Assembly: GCA_029052375.1 (NCBI GenBank)
Contig: JAIDJD010000121.1
Span: 1-10,360 of the forward strand
Length of the DNA stretch: 10,360 bases
Origin: Duncaniella sp.
Lineage (GTDB): Bacteria; Bacteroidota; Bacteroidia; Bacteroidales; Muribaculaceae
Reading direction: 5' to 3'
Within the stretch, counting starts at the first letter, position 1, and the number at the start of each line of letters is the position of its first letter. Below, one piece after another: positions 1-6,769 of this stretch. A model generated the notes under the pieces. The model was not told the DNA's origin and ran no database searches. It worked only from the letters and a program-made list of their open reading frames with translations. A program made the translations under genes and the position numbers.

Positions 1-60
1 CGTCCTCCGAGAGCTTCTCGCGTAAGTTCGGCGGCAGCGTCAGTTGTGTAGAAGAGACAG
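1..60 (+). other. Residual Illumina/Nextera i5 sequencing adapter (artefact, not genomic)
   Basis: Bases 28-60 match the 33-base Nextera Read 1 transposase adapter at 30 of 33 positions, including the uninterrupted ends AAGAGACAG and CGGCAGCGTCAG. Bases 1-19 match the 3' part of the P5 oligo at 14 of 19 positions with no gap. The eight bases between (20-27, GCGTAAGT) have index length and differ by one base from the i5 index I recall as S517 (GCGTAAGA). All nine differences are A>T or T>G, which looks like systematic base-call error, not evolution. The adapter order (P5, index, transposase end) is intact and the insert begins at 61. The true upstream region of the first gene is therefore missing from this window. 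The adapter sequences are from memory; the co-linear match of three parts makes chance very unlikely. Confidence 0.93.
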
Positions 61-63
61 ATT

Positions 64-1044
64 ATGAAGATAGGAGATATAGATTTAGGCAAGAGACCCG
101 TGATGCTTGCTCCGATGGAAGATGTCACCGACCGCTCGTTCAGACTCATATGCAAGGAACAGGGGGCGGCGATGGTCTACACCGAGTTTGTCAGCGCCGA
201 CGCCTTGATTAGAGACATACCTTCTACAGTGCGCAAGCTCGCAATCGACAAGGCCGAGCGCCCCACAGCCATACAGATATACGGACGCGAAACCGGCCCC
301 ATGGTCGAGGCAGCCAAAATAGTCGAGGCCGCAGGGCCCGACATACTCGACATCAACTTCGGCTGTCCGGTCAAGAAAGTCGCCGGCAAGGGAGCCGGAG
401 CCGGTATGCTGAGAGACATCCCGAGGATGCTCGAGATAACCCGCGCCGTGGTGGACGCCGTCAAGATACCCGTCACAGTCAAGACACGCCTCGGCTGGGA
501 CCACGAATCCAAAATTATAGTCGAACTGGCCGAACAGCTCCAGGACTGCGGCATAGCGGCGCTGACCGTCCACGGGCGCACACGCTCGCAGATGTACAAC
601 GGCGAGGCCGACTGGGAGATGATAGCGCGCGTCAAGGAGAACCCGCGCCTGCACATCCCACTGATAGGCAACGGCGACATCACAACGCCGGAGCGCGCCG
701 CCGAAGCCTTCGACCGCTACGGCGTAGACGGCGTCATGGTGGGACGCGCCTCGATAGGAGCCCCCTGGATATTCCGCGACATCTCGCGCCACCTCGCCGG
801 CCTCTCGCCCGACACCCTGCCCCTGGCCGAACGCTTTGCCCTCCTGCGCAGGCAGATAGCCGAGAGCGTCGAGCGCATAGACGAATACCGCGGCATACTC
901 CACATCAGGCGCCACCTGGCCGCCTCGCCGCTCTTCAAGGGAATACCCAACTTCCGCGACACCCGCATAGAGATGCTGAGGGCCGACAAGCTCGACAGCC
1001 TGATGGAGATACTCGCCAGAGTAGAAGAGAGACTTGAATCCTGA
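64..1044 (+). CDS. dusB: tRNA-dihydrouridine synthase, DusB family
   Basis: This 326-residue cytoplasmic flavoenzyme should reduce specific uridines in tRNA to dihydrouridine using FMN and NADPH. The N-terminal half is a TIM barrel. It opens with the family motif APMEDVTDRSFR (16-27), followed by QIYG (71-74) at the FMN site and NFGCPVKKV (98-106), whose Cys101 is the expected catalytic acid. KTRLGW (140-145), the HGRTR loop with His170, GNGDI (202-206) and VGRASIGAPW (226-235) complete the flavin-binding barrel. The C-terminal part (about 245-326) fits the helical tRNA-binding domain. Length is normal for DusB. The start is supported by homology, since MKIG at the N-terminus is typical of Bacteroidetes members. 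Only three genomic bases precede the ATG because adapter sequence lies upstream, so promoter and leader cannot be judged. The next gene follows after 35 bp on the same strand. Confidence 0.95.
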   Translation: MKIGDIDLGKRPVMLAPMEDVTDRSFRLICKEQGAAMVYTEFVSADALIRDIPSTVRKLAIDKAERPTAIQIYGRETGPMVEAAKIVEAAGPDILDINFGCPVKKVAGKGAGAGMLRDIPRMLEITRAVVDAVKIPVTVKTRLGWDHESKIIVELAEQLQDCGIAALTVHGRTRSQMYNGEADWEMIARVKENPRLHIPLIGNGDITTPERAAEAFDRYGVDGVMVGRASIGAPWIFRDISRHLAGLSPDTLPLAERFALLRRQIAESVERIDEYRGILHIRRHLAASPLFKGIPNFRDTRIEMLRADKLDSLMEILARVEERLES

Positions 1045-1049
1045 CACAA

Positions 1050-1067
1050 CCGAAAAAACCGAAAAAA
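1050..1067 (+). repeat. Tandem 9-bp repeat in the dusB-GIN gap
   Basis: CCGAAAAAA occurs twice back to back in the 35-bp gap between dusB and the next gene. It ends 12 bases before the next start codon, so it forms part of that gene's A-rich leader. Bacteroidetes genes often use A-rich leaders in place of a Shine-Dalgarno sequence, so this may simply be the translation-initiation region. No SD-like GGAGG is present. Confidence 0.5.
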
Positions 1068-1079
1068 CCATTTGAAATT

Positions 1080-1781
1080 ATGAAACACATCATCACACTG
1101 ATTCTTGCGATAGCCTTCGCCGCCACAGGCGCCTCGGCCCAGAAACTCACCCGATACGAACTCAAGGTGGGAGACTTCACAGAGCTCAAGGTCGCCGACG
1201 GCATATGCGTCGACTACAAAAGCTCGGCCGACTCGGCCGGATATGCCGTCATGGACTGCCCCTCGGCCATAGCATCGGCCATCACCATGACCACAAAGGG
1301 CAAGCGCCTCAACGTACAGGTAATCTCTGACACACCCATCACCGCCCCGCTCCCCCGCATCACCGTCTACTCGCGCTTTCTCAGCAAAGCCATCAACACT
1401 GGCGACTCCACCCTGCGCGTCATCAGCCCTGCCGCCGGAGCCGAACTTGAGCTGACACTCGAGGGCAACGGACGCCTCGTGGCCCGCGGCATCAGCGCCA
1501 GCGAGGTCAAGGGCGTCATCAAGCTCGGACACGGCAACCTGATCATCACAGGCAAGTGCGAACTCGCAAGGCTCACCTCAGTGGGCAAGGGCGTCCTCGA
1601 GGCAGACGGCCTCGAAGCCACCGAGGCCTCGGTCAAGGTCAGCGGCACCGGCACCGTAGGCGTATGGGCCACAGAAAAGCTGTCTGTATACGGCTTGGGC
1701 TCTACAACCATACACTACAAGGGCAACCCCTCTATCAAAAACTCGTCTGTAGGCATAAGCCTCGTACCGGTCAAGGAGTAA
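1080..1781 (+). CDS. Secreted GIN-domain (DUF2807) protein
   Basis: This 233-residue protein has a Sec signal peptide: MKH, a hydrophobic core at about 4-16, and a likely signal peptidase I site after ASA (residues 18-20). There is no lipobox cysteine, so it is probably periplasmic or surface-exposed and not lipidated. The mature part begins with YELKVGDFTELKVADGICV (26-44), the usual opening of the Bacteroidetes GIN/DUF2807 domain, annotated in databases as a putative auto-transporter adhesin head domain. Short Gly-rich beta-strand repeats follow (about 121-215, for example LEGNGRLVARG, IKLGHGNLIITG, VSGTGTVGVWA), consistent with a small beta-helix. The molecular role of the family is not established. 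It lies between dusB (35 bp upstream) and a flippase gene (19 bp downstream) and is probably co-transcribed with both. The family call is confident; an adhesion role is only a database label. Confidence 0.85.
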   Translation: MKHIITLILAIAFAATGASAQKLTRYELKVGDFTELKVADGICVDYKSSADSAGYAVMDCPSAIASAITMTTKGKRLNVQVISDTPITAPLPRITVYSRFLSKAINTGDSTLRVISPAAGAELELTLEGNGRLVARGISASEVKGVIKLGHGNLIITGKCELARLTSVGKGVLEADGLEATEASVKVSGTGTVGVWATEKLSVYGLGSTTIHYKGNPSIKNSSVGISLVPVKE

Positions 1782-1800
1782 CCCTCACCAACACAGACCG

Positions 1801-3273
1801 ATGGCCGGACAGACCAACCTCAAAGGGGCAGTGGCCAAGACACTGAAGTGGAACGTCATAGACCGCGTGGCCACACAGCTGCTCTTCGCCGTCACAGGCG
1901 TGGTGCTTGCCAACACCCTGACAAAGGAAGACTTCGGCCTTGTCGAAGCCGTCCTTGTCTTCCAGGCCTTCGCACAGCTCTTCATCGACAGCGGTTTCGC
2001 CTCGGCCCTGCTCCAGCGCAAGTCGCCCACAGACCTCGACTACTCGTCGGTCCTCTGGTTCAACCTCGGCATAGCCGCCGCCTTCTACATCATCCTCTTC
2101 GCGGCCGCGCCATGGATAGCCGACATCTTCCAGGGCGACGCCCGCATCGTGCCCCTGAGCCGGGTGATGTTCATATCCTTCATCATCAACGCCGCCGCCA
2201 TAGTGCAGACCAACCGCTTCATGAAGAAGATGGACGTCCGCATGGTCACAGTCTCCAACTCGGCAGGGCTCTTCGCCGGAGCGTGCGCCGGCATCTATCT
2301 TGCCCTCGGCGGTTTCGGAGCATGGGCCATCGTATGGCAGACCATCGTCTCCGGAGCCGTCCGCACCCTCCTGCTCTGGCGTGCGAGCCGATGGAGGCCG
2401 ATGATGAAGTTCTCCTGGAGCGTGATACGCGGATTCTTCAGCGTAGGCAGCGGAGTGATGGTCACCTCCCTGCTCAACACCATCTTCCAGAACATATCGT
2501 CGCTCCTCATAGGCAACCGCGCCAGCCTCGGCATACTCGGCTACTACGGACAGGCCAACAAGTGGAGCAAGATGGGCGTGATGTCCATCTCCCAGACACT
2601 CACATCTTCGTTCCTCCCCCTGCTCTCCGAGGTCCAGGACGACCCCGAGCGCTACCGCCGCATCTGCGGCAAGACACACCGCTTCACCTCCTATCTCACC
2701 TTCCCGGCACTGACACTGCTCACAGCGATGGCCCCCGCCATATTCCACACCCTCTTCGGCGACAAGTGGGACAGCTCTGTGCCGCTCTTCCAGCTCCTCT
2801 GCGTCAGGGGCATTTTCCTTGTCCTGAGCCTCCAGTATTCCAACTACCTGCTCTCGCTCGGACGCTCCAGGCTGCTCGTGGTCTGCGAGGCCGTGCGCGA
2901 CGGCGCCGCCCTGGCGGCCATCGCCGCCACCTTCGGCTCGCTCTCAGACGGCATACGGGGCATAGAGATATTCCTATGGGGACAGCTCGCCGCAGGTGTG
3001 CTGACATGGGGCGTCAGCCTGTGGTTTGTGGTAAGGGAGACCGGGAGGCGCACACTCGACTGGGCGGCCGACATGGCCCCCTATGCCGGCATCTCGCTCG
3101 TCAGCGTCATCCCCTGCCTGTGGATACAGCGCCTCGGCCTTGCCCCGCTGGCCGAGTGTGCCGCCATGGGAGCGGCATTCGCCGCCATATATATAGGAAC
3201 AAACGCCCTCCTGCACTCTACGGTGCAGAAGGACGTCATGGGTTATATCTCCGGACGCGGAGTTCAGGAGTAG
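1801..3273 (+). CDS. Polysaccharide/lipopolysaccharide flippase (Wzx-type, MOP superfamily)
   Basis: This 490-residue polytopic inner-membrane protein resembles WzxC/RfbX-type exporters, which flip undecaprenyl-linked oligosaccharides to the periplasmic face. The N-terminus (LKGAVAKTLKWNVIDRVATQ, residues 7-26) followed by LANTLTKEDFGLVEAVLVFQ (36-55) is characteristic. So are FIDSGFASALLQRK (61-74) and, further on, a cytoplasmic loop with NRFMKKMDVR. Hydrophobic segments occur throughout, in keeping with about 12-14 transmembrane helices. The start lies 19 bp after the GIN gene stop, with no SD motif. No glycosyltransferase or polymerase gene accompanies it, so its substrate cannot be inferred and it may not belong to a classical capsule locus. 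Its last 10 bp overlap the end of the convergent ABC-F gene. MOP transporters for lipid II or teichoic precursors are related, but the N-terminal motifs favour the polysaccharide group. Confidence 0.87.
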   Translation: MAGQTNLKGAVAKTLKWNVIDRVATQLLFAVTGVVLANTLTKEDFGLVEAVLVFQAFAQLFIDSGFASALLQRKSPTDLDYSSVLWFNLGIAAAFYIILFAAAPWIADIFQGDARIVPLSRVMFISFIINAAAIVQTNRFMKKMDVRMVTVSNSAGLFAGACAGIYLALGGFGAWAIVWQTIVSGAVRTLLLWRASRWRPMMKFSWSVIRGFFSVGSGVMVTSLLNTIFQNISSLLIGNRASLGILGYYGQANKWSKMGVMSISQTLTSSFLPLLSEVQDDPERYRRICGKTHRFTSYLTFPALTLLTAMAPAIFHTLFGDKWDSSVPLFQLLCVRGIFLVLSLQYSNYLLSLGRSRLLVVCEAVRDGAALAAIAATFGSLSDGIRGIEIFLWGQLAAGVLTWGVSLWFVVRETGRRTLDWAADMAPYAGISLVSVIPCLWIQRLGLAPLAECAAMGAAFAAIYIGTNALLHSTVQKDVMGYISGRGVQE

Positions 3274-4877
3274 AGCTTCTCCTTGGCGGCAAGCACCTTT
3301 GGGTCGGTGATATAGTCGTCGTAGTCCATCAGCTTGTCGATAGTGCCGTTGGGGGTCAGCTCTATCATGCGGTTGCAGACCGTCTGGATAAACTCGTGGT
3401 CGTGGCTCGAAAGCAGCACATTGCCCTTGAAGGCCTGCAGCGTATTGTTGAAAGCCTGGATAGACTCGAGGTCGAGGTGGTTGGTGGGCGAGTCGAGCAC
3501 CAGGGTATTGGCGTCCGTCATCATCATGCGCGCTATCATGCAACGCATCTTCTCGCCGCCCGAGAGGACAGAAGCCTTCTTGAGCACCTCCTCGCCGGAG
3601 AAGAGCATCTTGCCGAGGAATCCCTTGAGATAAATCTCAGAGCTGTCGTCCGAATACTGCGACAGCCAGTCCACAAGATTGAGGTCAGTGTTGAAGAACG
3701 ATGTATTGTCCAGAGGCAGATAGGCCGACGTGATGGTCTGTCCCCACTCGAAGGTGCCCTCGTCTGCCTTGCGCTTGCCCATGATGATGTCGAAGAGCGC
3801 AGTCATCGCGCGGGGGTCGCGGCTAAGGAAAGCAATCTTGTCTCCCTTCTCCACCTGGAAATTGACATCCCTGAAGAGCACCTCGCCGTCGATGCTGGCG
3901 GTGAGACCCTTCACCTCGAGTATCTTGTTGCCGGGCTCGCGCTGGGGTGTGAAGATGATGCCCGGGTAGCGGCGCGACGAGGGCTGTATCTCCTCGACAT
4001 TGAGCTTCTCGAGCATCTTCTTGCGCGAGGTGGTCTGCTTGGACTTGGCCACATTGGCCGAGAAACGCTGTATGAACTCGAGCAGCTCCTTGCGCTTCTC
4101 CTCAGCCTTCTTGTTGGCCTGCTGCTGCTGTCGCAGTGCAAGCTGGGACGACTCGTACCAGAAGCTGTAGTTGCCGGCGAAGAGAGTCACCTTGTTGTAG
4201 TCGATGTCGAGTGTATGGGTGCAGACAGAATCGAGGAAGTGGCGGTCGTGGCTCACGACGAGCACGGTGTTCTCAAACTTCGAGAGATAATCCTCGAGCC
4301 ACGCCACAGTCTCGAGGTCGAGGTCGTTGGTGGGCTCGTCGAGCAGGAGGTTGTCGGGATTGCCGAAGAGAGCCTTGGCCAGCAGCACACGCACCTTCTC
4401 GTTGCCGCTCATGTCGCCCATCAGCATATAGTGGCGGTCTTCCTTGATGCCAAGGCCGCTCAGCAGGGCGGCCGCGTCGGCCTCGGCGTTCCATCCCTCG
4501 AGCTCGGCAAAACGCTCCTCGAGCTCAGAGGCGCGGATGCCGTCGGCGTCGGTGAAGTCTTCCTTGGCATAGAGAGCGTCCTTCTCCTTCATGATGTCCC
4601 AGAGCACGGTGTGGCCCTGGAGCACAGTGTCCATGACAGTGCAGTCGTCAAACTTGAAGTGGTCCTGCTCGAGGACGCTCATGCGCTCGCCGGGACCCTG
4701 CGAGACCGTGCCGTGGGTGGGCGAGAGCTGGTCGCTGAGTATGCGCATCAGCGTAGACTTGCCCGCACCGTTGGCGCCGATGATGCCGTAGCAGTTGCCG
4801 GGAGTGAACTTGAGATTGACGTCCTGGAAGAGGACGCGCTTGCCGAATTGGATGCCTAAGTTGTTGACAGCTATCAT
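3264..4877 (-). CDS. ABC-F family ATPase, YbiT-like, with degenerate second nucleotide site
   Basis: This 537-residue soluble protein has two ABC domains and no membrane segment, the plan of ABC-F proteins that act on ribosomes. It resembles E. coli YbiT over its whole length. Domain 1 has Walker A GANGAGKS (34-41), Walker B LLLDEP (177-182, catalytic Glu181) and switch His210, but its signature is MSGNEK (156-161) in place of LSGGE. The interdomain linker spans about 240-315 and includes RFSANVAKSKQTTSRKK. Domain 2 keeps a perfect signature LSGGEK (438-443) and switch His492. However, its Walker A position reads SRDPRAMT (352-359, Met358 where Lys is expected) and its Walker B reads LVLDSP (459-464), with Ser463 replacing the catalytic Glu. 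Only the composite site made from the domain 1 Walker motifs and the domain 2 signature therefore looks catalytic. A resistance role is not implied; YbiT-type members are usually housekeeping translation factors. It has its own promoter upstream on the minus strand. Confidence 0.93.
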   Translation of the reverse strand: MIAVNNLGIQFGKRVLFQDVNLKFTPGNCYGIIGANGAGKSTLMRILSDQLSPTHGTVSQGPGERMSVLEQDHFKFDDCTVMDTVLQGHTVLWDIMKEKDALYAKEDFTDADGIRASELEERFAELEGWNAEADAAALLSGLGIKEDRHYMLMGDMSGNEKVRVLLAKALFGNPDNLLLDEPTNDLDLETVAWLEDYLSKFENTVLVVSHDRHFLDSVCTHTLDIDYNKVTLFAGNYSFWYESSQLALRQQQQANKKAEEKRKELLEFIQRFSANVAKSKQTTSRKKMLEKLNVEEIQPSSRRYPGIIFTPQREPGNKILEVKGLTASIDGEVLFRDVNFQVEKGDKIAFLSRDPRAMTALFDIIMGKRKADEGTFEWGQTITSAYLPLDNTSFFNTDLNLVDWLSQYSDDSSEIYLKGFLGKMLFSGEEVLKKASVLSGGEKMRCMIARMMMTDANTLVLDSPTNHLDLESIQAFNNTLQAFKGNVLLSSHDHEFIQTVCNRMIELTPNGTIDKLMDYDDYITDPKVLAAKEKLYS

Positions 4878-4914
4878 TTAGATGGTATTCTTTGCTTTTT
4901 CAGTTTCAGGAGTG

Positions 4915-4922
4915 CAAAGGTA
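4915..4922 (-). promoter_or_regulatory. -7 promoter box of the ABC-F gene
   Basis: Read on the minus strand, TACCTTTG matches the Bacteroidetes -7 consensus TAnnTTTG exactly and is followed by CAC. It lies about 38 bases upstream of the ABC-F start codon. I see no good TTTG -33 element at the expected spacing, so the assignment rests on the -7 box and its position. Confidence 0.6.
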
Positions 4923-5018
4923 CGAATTTTCCGCGACATACACCCACTCGCTGTCCCTGAAAAACACCCTATGAATATTTTTTTCACCCCCCGGAGCGTT
5001 ATATGATTGGATTTTGTG

Positions 5019-5026
5019 TAACTTTG
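5019..5026 (+). promoter_or_regulatory. -7 promoter box of the yitT-family gene
   Basis: TAACTTTG fits the Bacteroidetes TAnnTTTG -7 element and is followed by CACC. It sits 40 bases upstream of the YitT-family start codon, giving an AT-rich leader of roughly 30-35 bases. The upstream -33 region has no clear TTTG. Together with the minus-strand box near 4918 it makes the 189-bp gap a divergent promoter region. Confidence 0.65.
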
Positions 5027-5066
5027 CACCCGTTAACCCACTTAAATTGATATCGAGCTTATTAAA

Positions 5067-6032
5067 ATGAACAAATATCTGCACATTGACGGCAAGAAGC
5101 TCTGGCTCAGCACCAAAGACTATATCATCATCACCCTTGCCATAAGCCTGTACGGCCTCGGGTTCTCGGCCTTCATCCTCCCTGAGAAGGTTGTCATCGG
5201 AGGAGTGACGGGTCTCGGCACCATCGTCTACTTCCTCACAGGCAAGTCGTGGGCCATCGGCGCCACACAGTATGCCATCAACCTGGCCCTCCTGGCCGTG
5301 GCGTGGCACATCGTAGGCAAACAGTTTGTGATGAAGACCATCTACGGAGCCACTGTGCTCTCTGTGGTCGTCACCATATTTCCGCCGCTATTCACAGAGC
5401 CGCTGATACCGGGCCAGGGATTCATGAACGTCTGCATCGGCGCCATAATCTCGGGCATATCCCTAGGCCTGATATTCACCCACAACGGCTCGACCGGCGG
5501 CACAGACATCGTGGCGGCCATCGTGGCCAAGAAGACCAACATCACCGTGGGCCGCACGATGCTCTACGTGGACTTCTGCATCATCTCGTCCTCGTTCTTC
5601 ATCTTCCACCAGGTAGCCACAGTGGTCTACGGCTTCATGGTGCTCTTCATCACCACCTATGTGGTGGACCTCATCATCAACACCAACCGCCAGGCTGTCC
5701 AGTTTATAATCATCTCGCCCAAGTGGGAGCGCATAGCCACCGCCGTCAACCACCATGCAAGACGCGGCGTCACCGTGATGGACGGCATGGGATGGTACAC
5801 CAGACAGCCCATCAAGATGCTCCTCATAGTCTGCCGCAAGATTGAGTCCATCACCATCTTCCGCATCATCAAGAGCATAGACCCAACAGCCTTCATCACC
5901 CAGGCCAACGTCAACGGCGTCTACGGACAGGGATTCGACGAACTCAAGTTCAAGCAAGACATCAAACTGCGCGAACAGCTCGAAGTCGAGGCCCAGGAGG
6001 CCATAGCGGCCGGAGAGCTCGGACACTCCTGA
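5067..6032 (+). CDS. YitT family integral membrane protein (DUF161 + DUF2179)
   Basis: This 321-residue inner-membrane protein has hydrophobic segments at about 18-38, 43-58, 66-84, 91-108, 118-138 and 165-205. Between them lies the family signature NGSTGGTDI (140-148). A soluble C-terminal domain (about 208-290) containing the VTVMDGMGWYT region and the ITQANVNGVYGQGF stretch corresponds to DUF2179. A charged tail of about 30 residues, rich in Glu and Lys, follows. This is the standard YitT architecture. The transported substrate, if any, is unknown for the family, so I assign no function beyond membrane protein. The first residues (MNKYLHIDGKKLWLSTKDY) are a cytoplasmic lead-in. The gene is monocistronic here: its own promoter lies upstream, a strong hairpin follows the stop, and the next gene is convergent. 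Confidence 0.92.
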   Translation: MNKYLHIDGKKLWLSTKDYIIITLAISLYGLGFSAFILPEKVVIGGVTGLGTIVYFLTGKSWAIGATQYAINLALLAVAWHIVGKQFVMKTIYGATVLSVVVTIFPPLFTEPLIPGQGFMNVCIGAIISGISLGLIFTHNGSTGGTDIVAAIVAKKTNITVGRTMLYVDFCIISSSFFIFHQVATVVYGFMVLFITTYVVDLIINTNRQAVQFIIISPKWERIATAVNHHARRGVTVMDGMGWYTRQPIKMLLIVCRKIESITIFRIIKSIDPTAFITQANVNGVYGQGFDELKFKQDIKLREQLEVEAQEAIAAGELGHS

Positions 6033-6049
6033 GACAGACCCAGGACACA

Positions 6050-6110
6050 CCAGACACATCCCGCCCCTGTCAGAGCCAACGGCTCAGGCAGGGGCGGGAT
6101 GCTTGTCTGG
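6050..6110. terminator. GC-rich hairpin between convergent genes (probable bidirectional terminator)
   Basis: A 13-bp perfect stem joins CATCCCGCCCCTG (6057-6069) to CAGGGGCGGGATG (6089-6101). The interior can pair further through GAGCC/GGCTC around an AAC loop. Outside, CCAGACA (6050-6056) pairs with TGTCTGG (6104-6110) after a two-base bulge. No T-tract follows on either strand, so it is not a textbook intrinsic terminator, but its symmetry and position between two 3' ends suggest it ends transcription from both sides. Confidence 0.7.
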
Positions 6111-6146
6111 GGAGGGAGAAGAATGAGTGCGAGGAGGTGGGAGACC

Positions 6147-6656
6147 TCAGTCGCGGGCATAGTCTGCAAAGCGGTCTTGCAGACGCTTGCGGGCAAAGAA
6201 GATGCGGCTCTTGATAGTGCCGAGGGGGAGATTCATATGCTCTGCTATCTCAGAGTATTTGTAGCCGGCAAGCATCATGGAGAAGGGGATGCGGTAGTCG
6301 TCTGAGAACGAGTTGATGACATCTGTGATCTCCGAGGCTCCGAAAGAGCCCTCGGGGGTGTCGAGACCGGAGTCCTGCGAGATGTTGAGGTGATAGAGGT
6401 CATCAGTGGTGTCAAGCACCGTAGCACAGCGCACTACCTTGCGGTAGTTGTTGATAAAGATGTTGCGCATGATGGTGAAGACCCAACCCTTGAAGTTGGT
6501 GTTCTCGACATACTTCTCCTCGTTGTCCAGCACCTTGAGCGTCGTGTCCTGAAGAAGGTCGTAGGCATTCTCGCGGTTGGAAGTGAGCATGTAGGCGAAA
6601 TTAAGCATATTGGCCTGCAAACTCATGAGCTTGTTCTGAAATTCTTTTGTTGCCAT
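6147..6656 (-). CDS. ECF-type sigma-70 family RNA polymerase sigma factor
   Basis: This 169-residue transcription initiation factor has the minimal ECF plan. Sigma region 2 spans about 12-76, with DLLQDTTLKVLDN (33-45) and the core-binding and -10 recognition helix FKGWVFTIMRNIFINNYRK (55-73). A short acidic linker (80-112) includes SQDSGLDTPEG. Sigma region 4 spans about 115-163, with the helix-turn-helix YSEIAEHMNLPLGTIKSRIFFARKRLQ (residues 134-160). This form, with ENTNFKGW and SRIFFARKRLQ, is common in Bacteroidetes. No anti-sigma gene lies downstream (the next feature is a hairpin and a convergent gene), so it is either unpaired or controlled from elsewhere. Its promoter has readable -33 and -7 elements and the leader of about 70 bases contains short inverted repeats. 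Confidence 0.93.
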   Translation of the reverse strand: MATKEFQNKLMSLQANMLNFAYMLTSNRENAYDLLQDTTLKVLDNEEKYVENTNFKGWVFTIMRNIFINNYRKVVRCATVLDTTDDLYHLNISQDSGLDTPEGSFGASEITDVINSFSDDYRIPFSMMLAGYKYSEIAEHMNLPLGTIKSRIFFARKRLQDRFADYARD

Positions 6657-6698
6657 GTTGATTGTTATTATGCAGGTGGTTGAAGTAAAAGAGAGAGT

Positions 6699-6728
6699 GG
6701 AGCGGACGCTCCGGGGTGGATTGTCCGC
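6699..6728 (-). promoter_or_regulatory. Inverted repeats in the sigma-factor leader
   Basis: GGAGCG-GA-CGCTCC (6699-6712) is a 6-bp inverted repeat with a two-base centre. An overlapping pair, GCGGAC (6702-6707) and GTCCGC (6723-6728), forms an alternative 6-bp stem. Both lie just downstream of the -7 box, at or after the presumed transcription start, so they could form alternative RNA hairpins or an operator. This is structure only; no function is shown. Confidence 0.35.
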
Positions 6729-6732
6729 ACAA

Positions 6733-6761
6733 CAAAGTTAGTCAATTTTCCTGCAAGCAAA
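6733..6761 (-). promoter_or_regulatory. Promoter of the ECF sigma factor gene (-33/-7)
   Basis: On the minus strand TTTG (6761-6758) is separated by 17 bases from TAACTTTG (6740-6733), an exact TAnnTTTG -7 box. The layout is close to the Bacteroides primary-sigma consensus of TTTG, about 19 bases, then TAnnTTTG. Transcription would start near 6726, leaving a leader of about 70 bases before the ATG at 6656. The match to the primary-sigma consensus suggests housekeeping transcription, not autoregulation by the ECF factor itself. Confidence 0.65.
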
Positions 6762-6769
6762 AAATCTCT

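Noticed and set aside
85..1071. A 328-codon minus-strand open frame antisense to dusB
   Set aside because: The plus-strand frame carries the full set of Dus motifs; the antisense frame has no family features.
1848..4859. A 1003-codon plus-strand open frame crossing the flippase and ABC-F genes
   Set aside because: It runs out of frame through the flippase and antisense through the ABC-F gene, both of which have clear family motifs. Its translation is Arg/His/Pro/Leu-rich low-complexity sequence with no recognisable domain, as expected for a shadow frame in GC-rich DNA.
3264..4877. Antibiotic-resistance ABC-F determinant
   Set aside because: Overall layout and motifs resemble the YbiT housekeeping group, and nothing in the neighbourhood suggests mobility or resistance.
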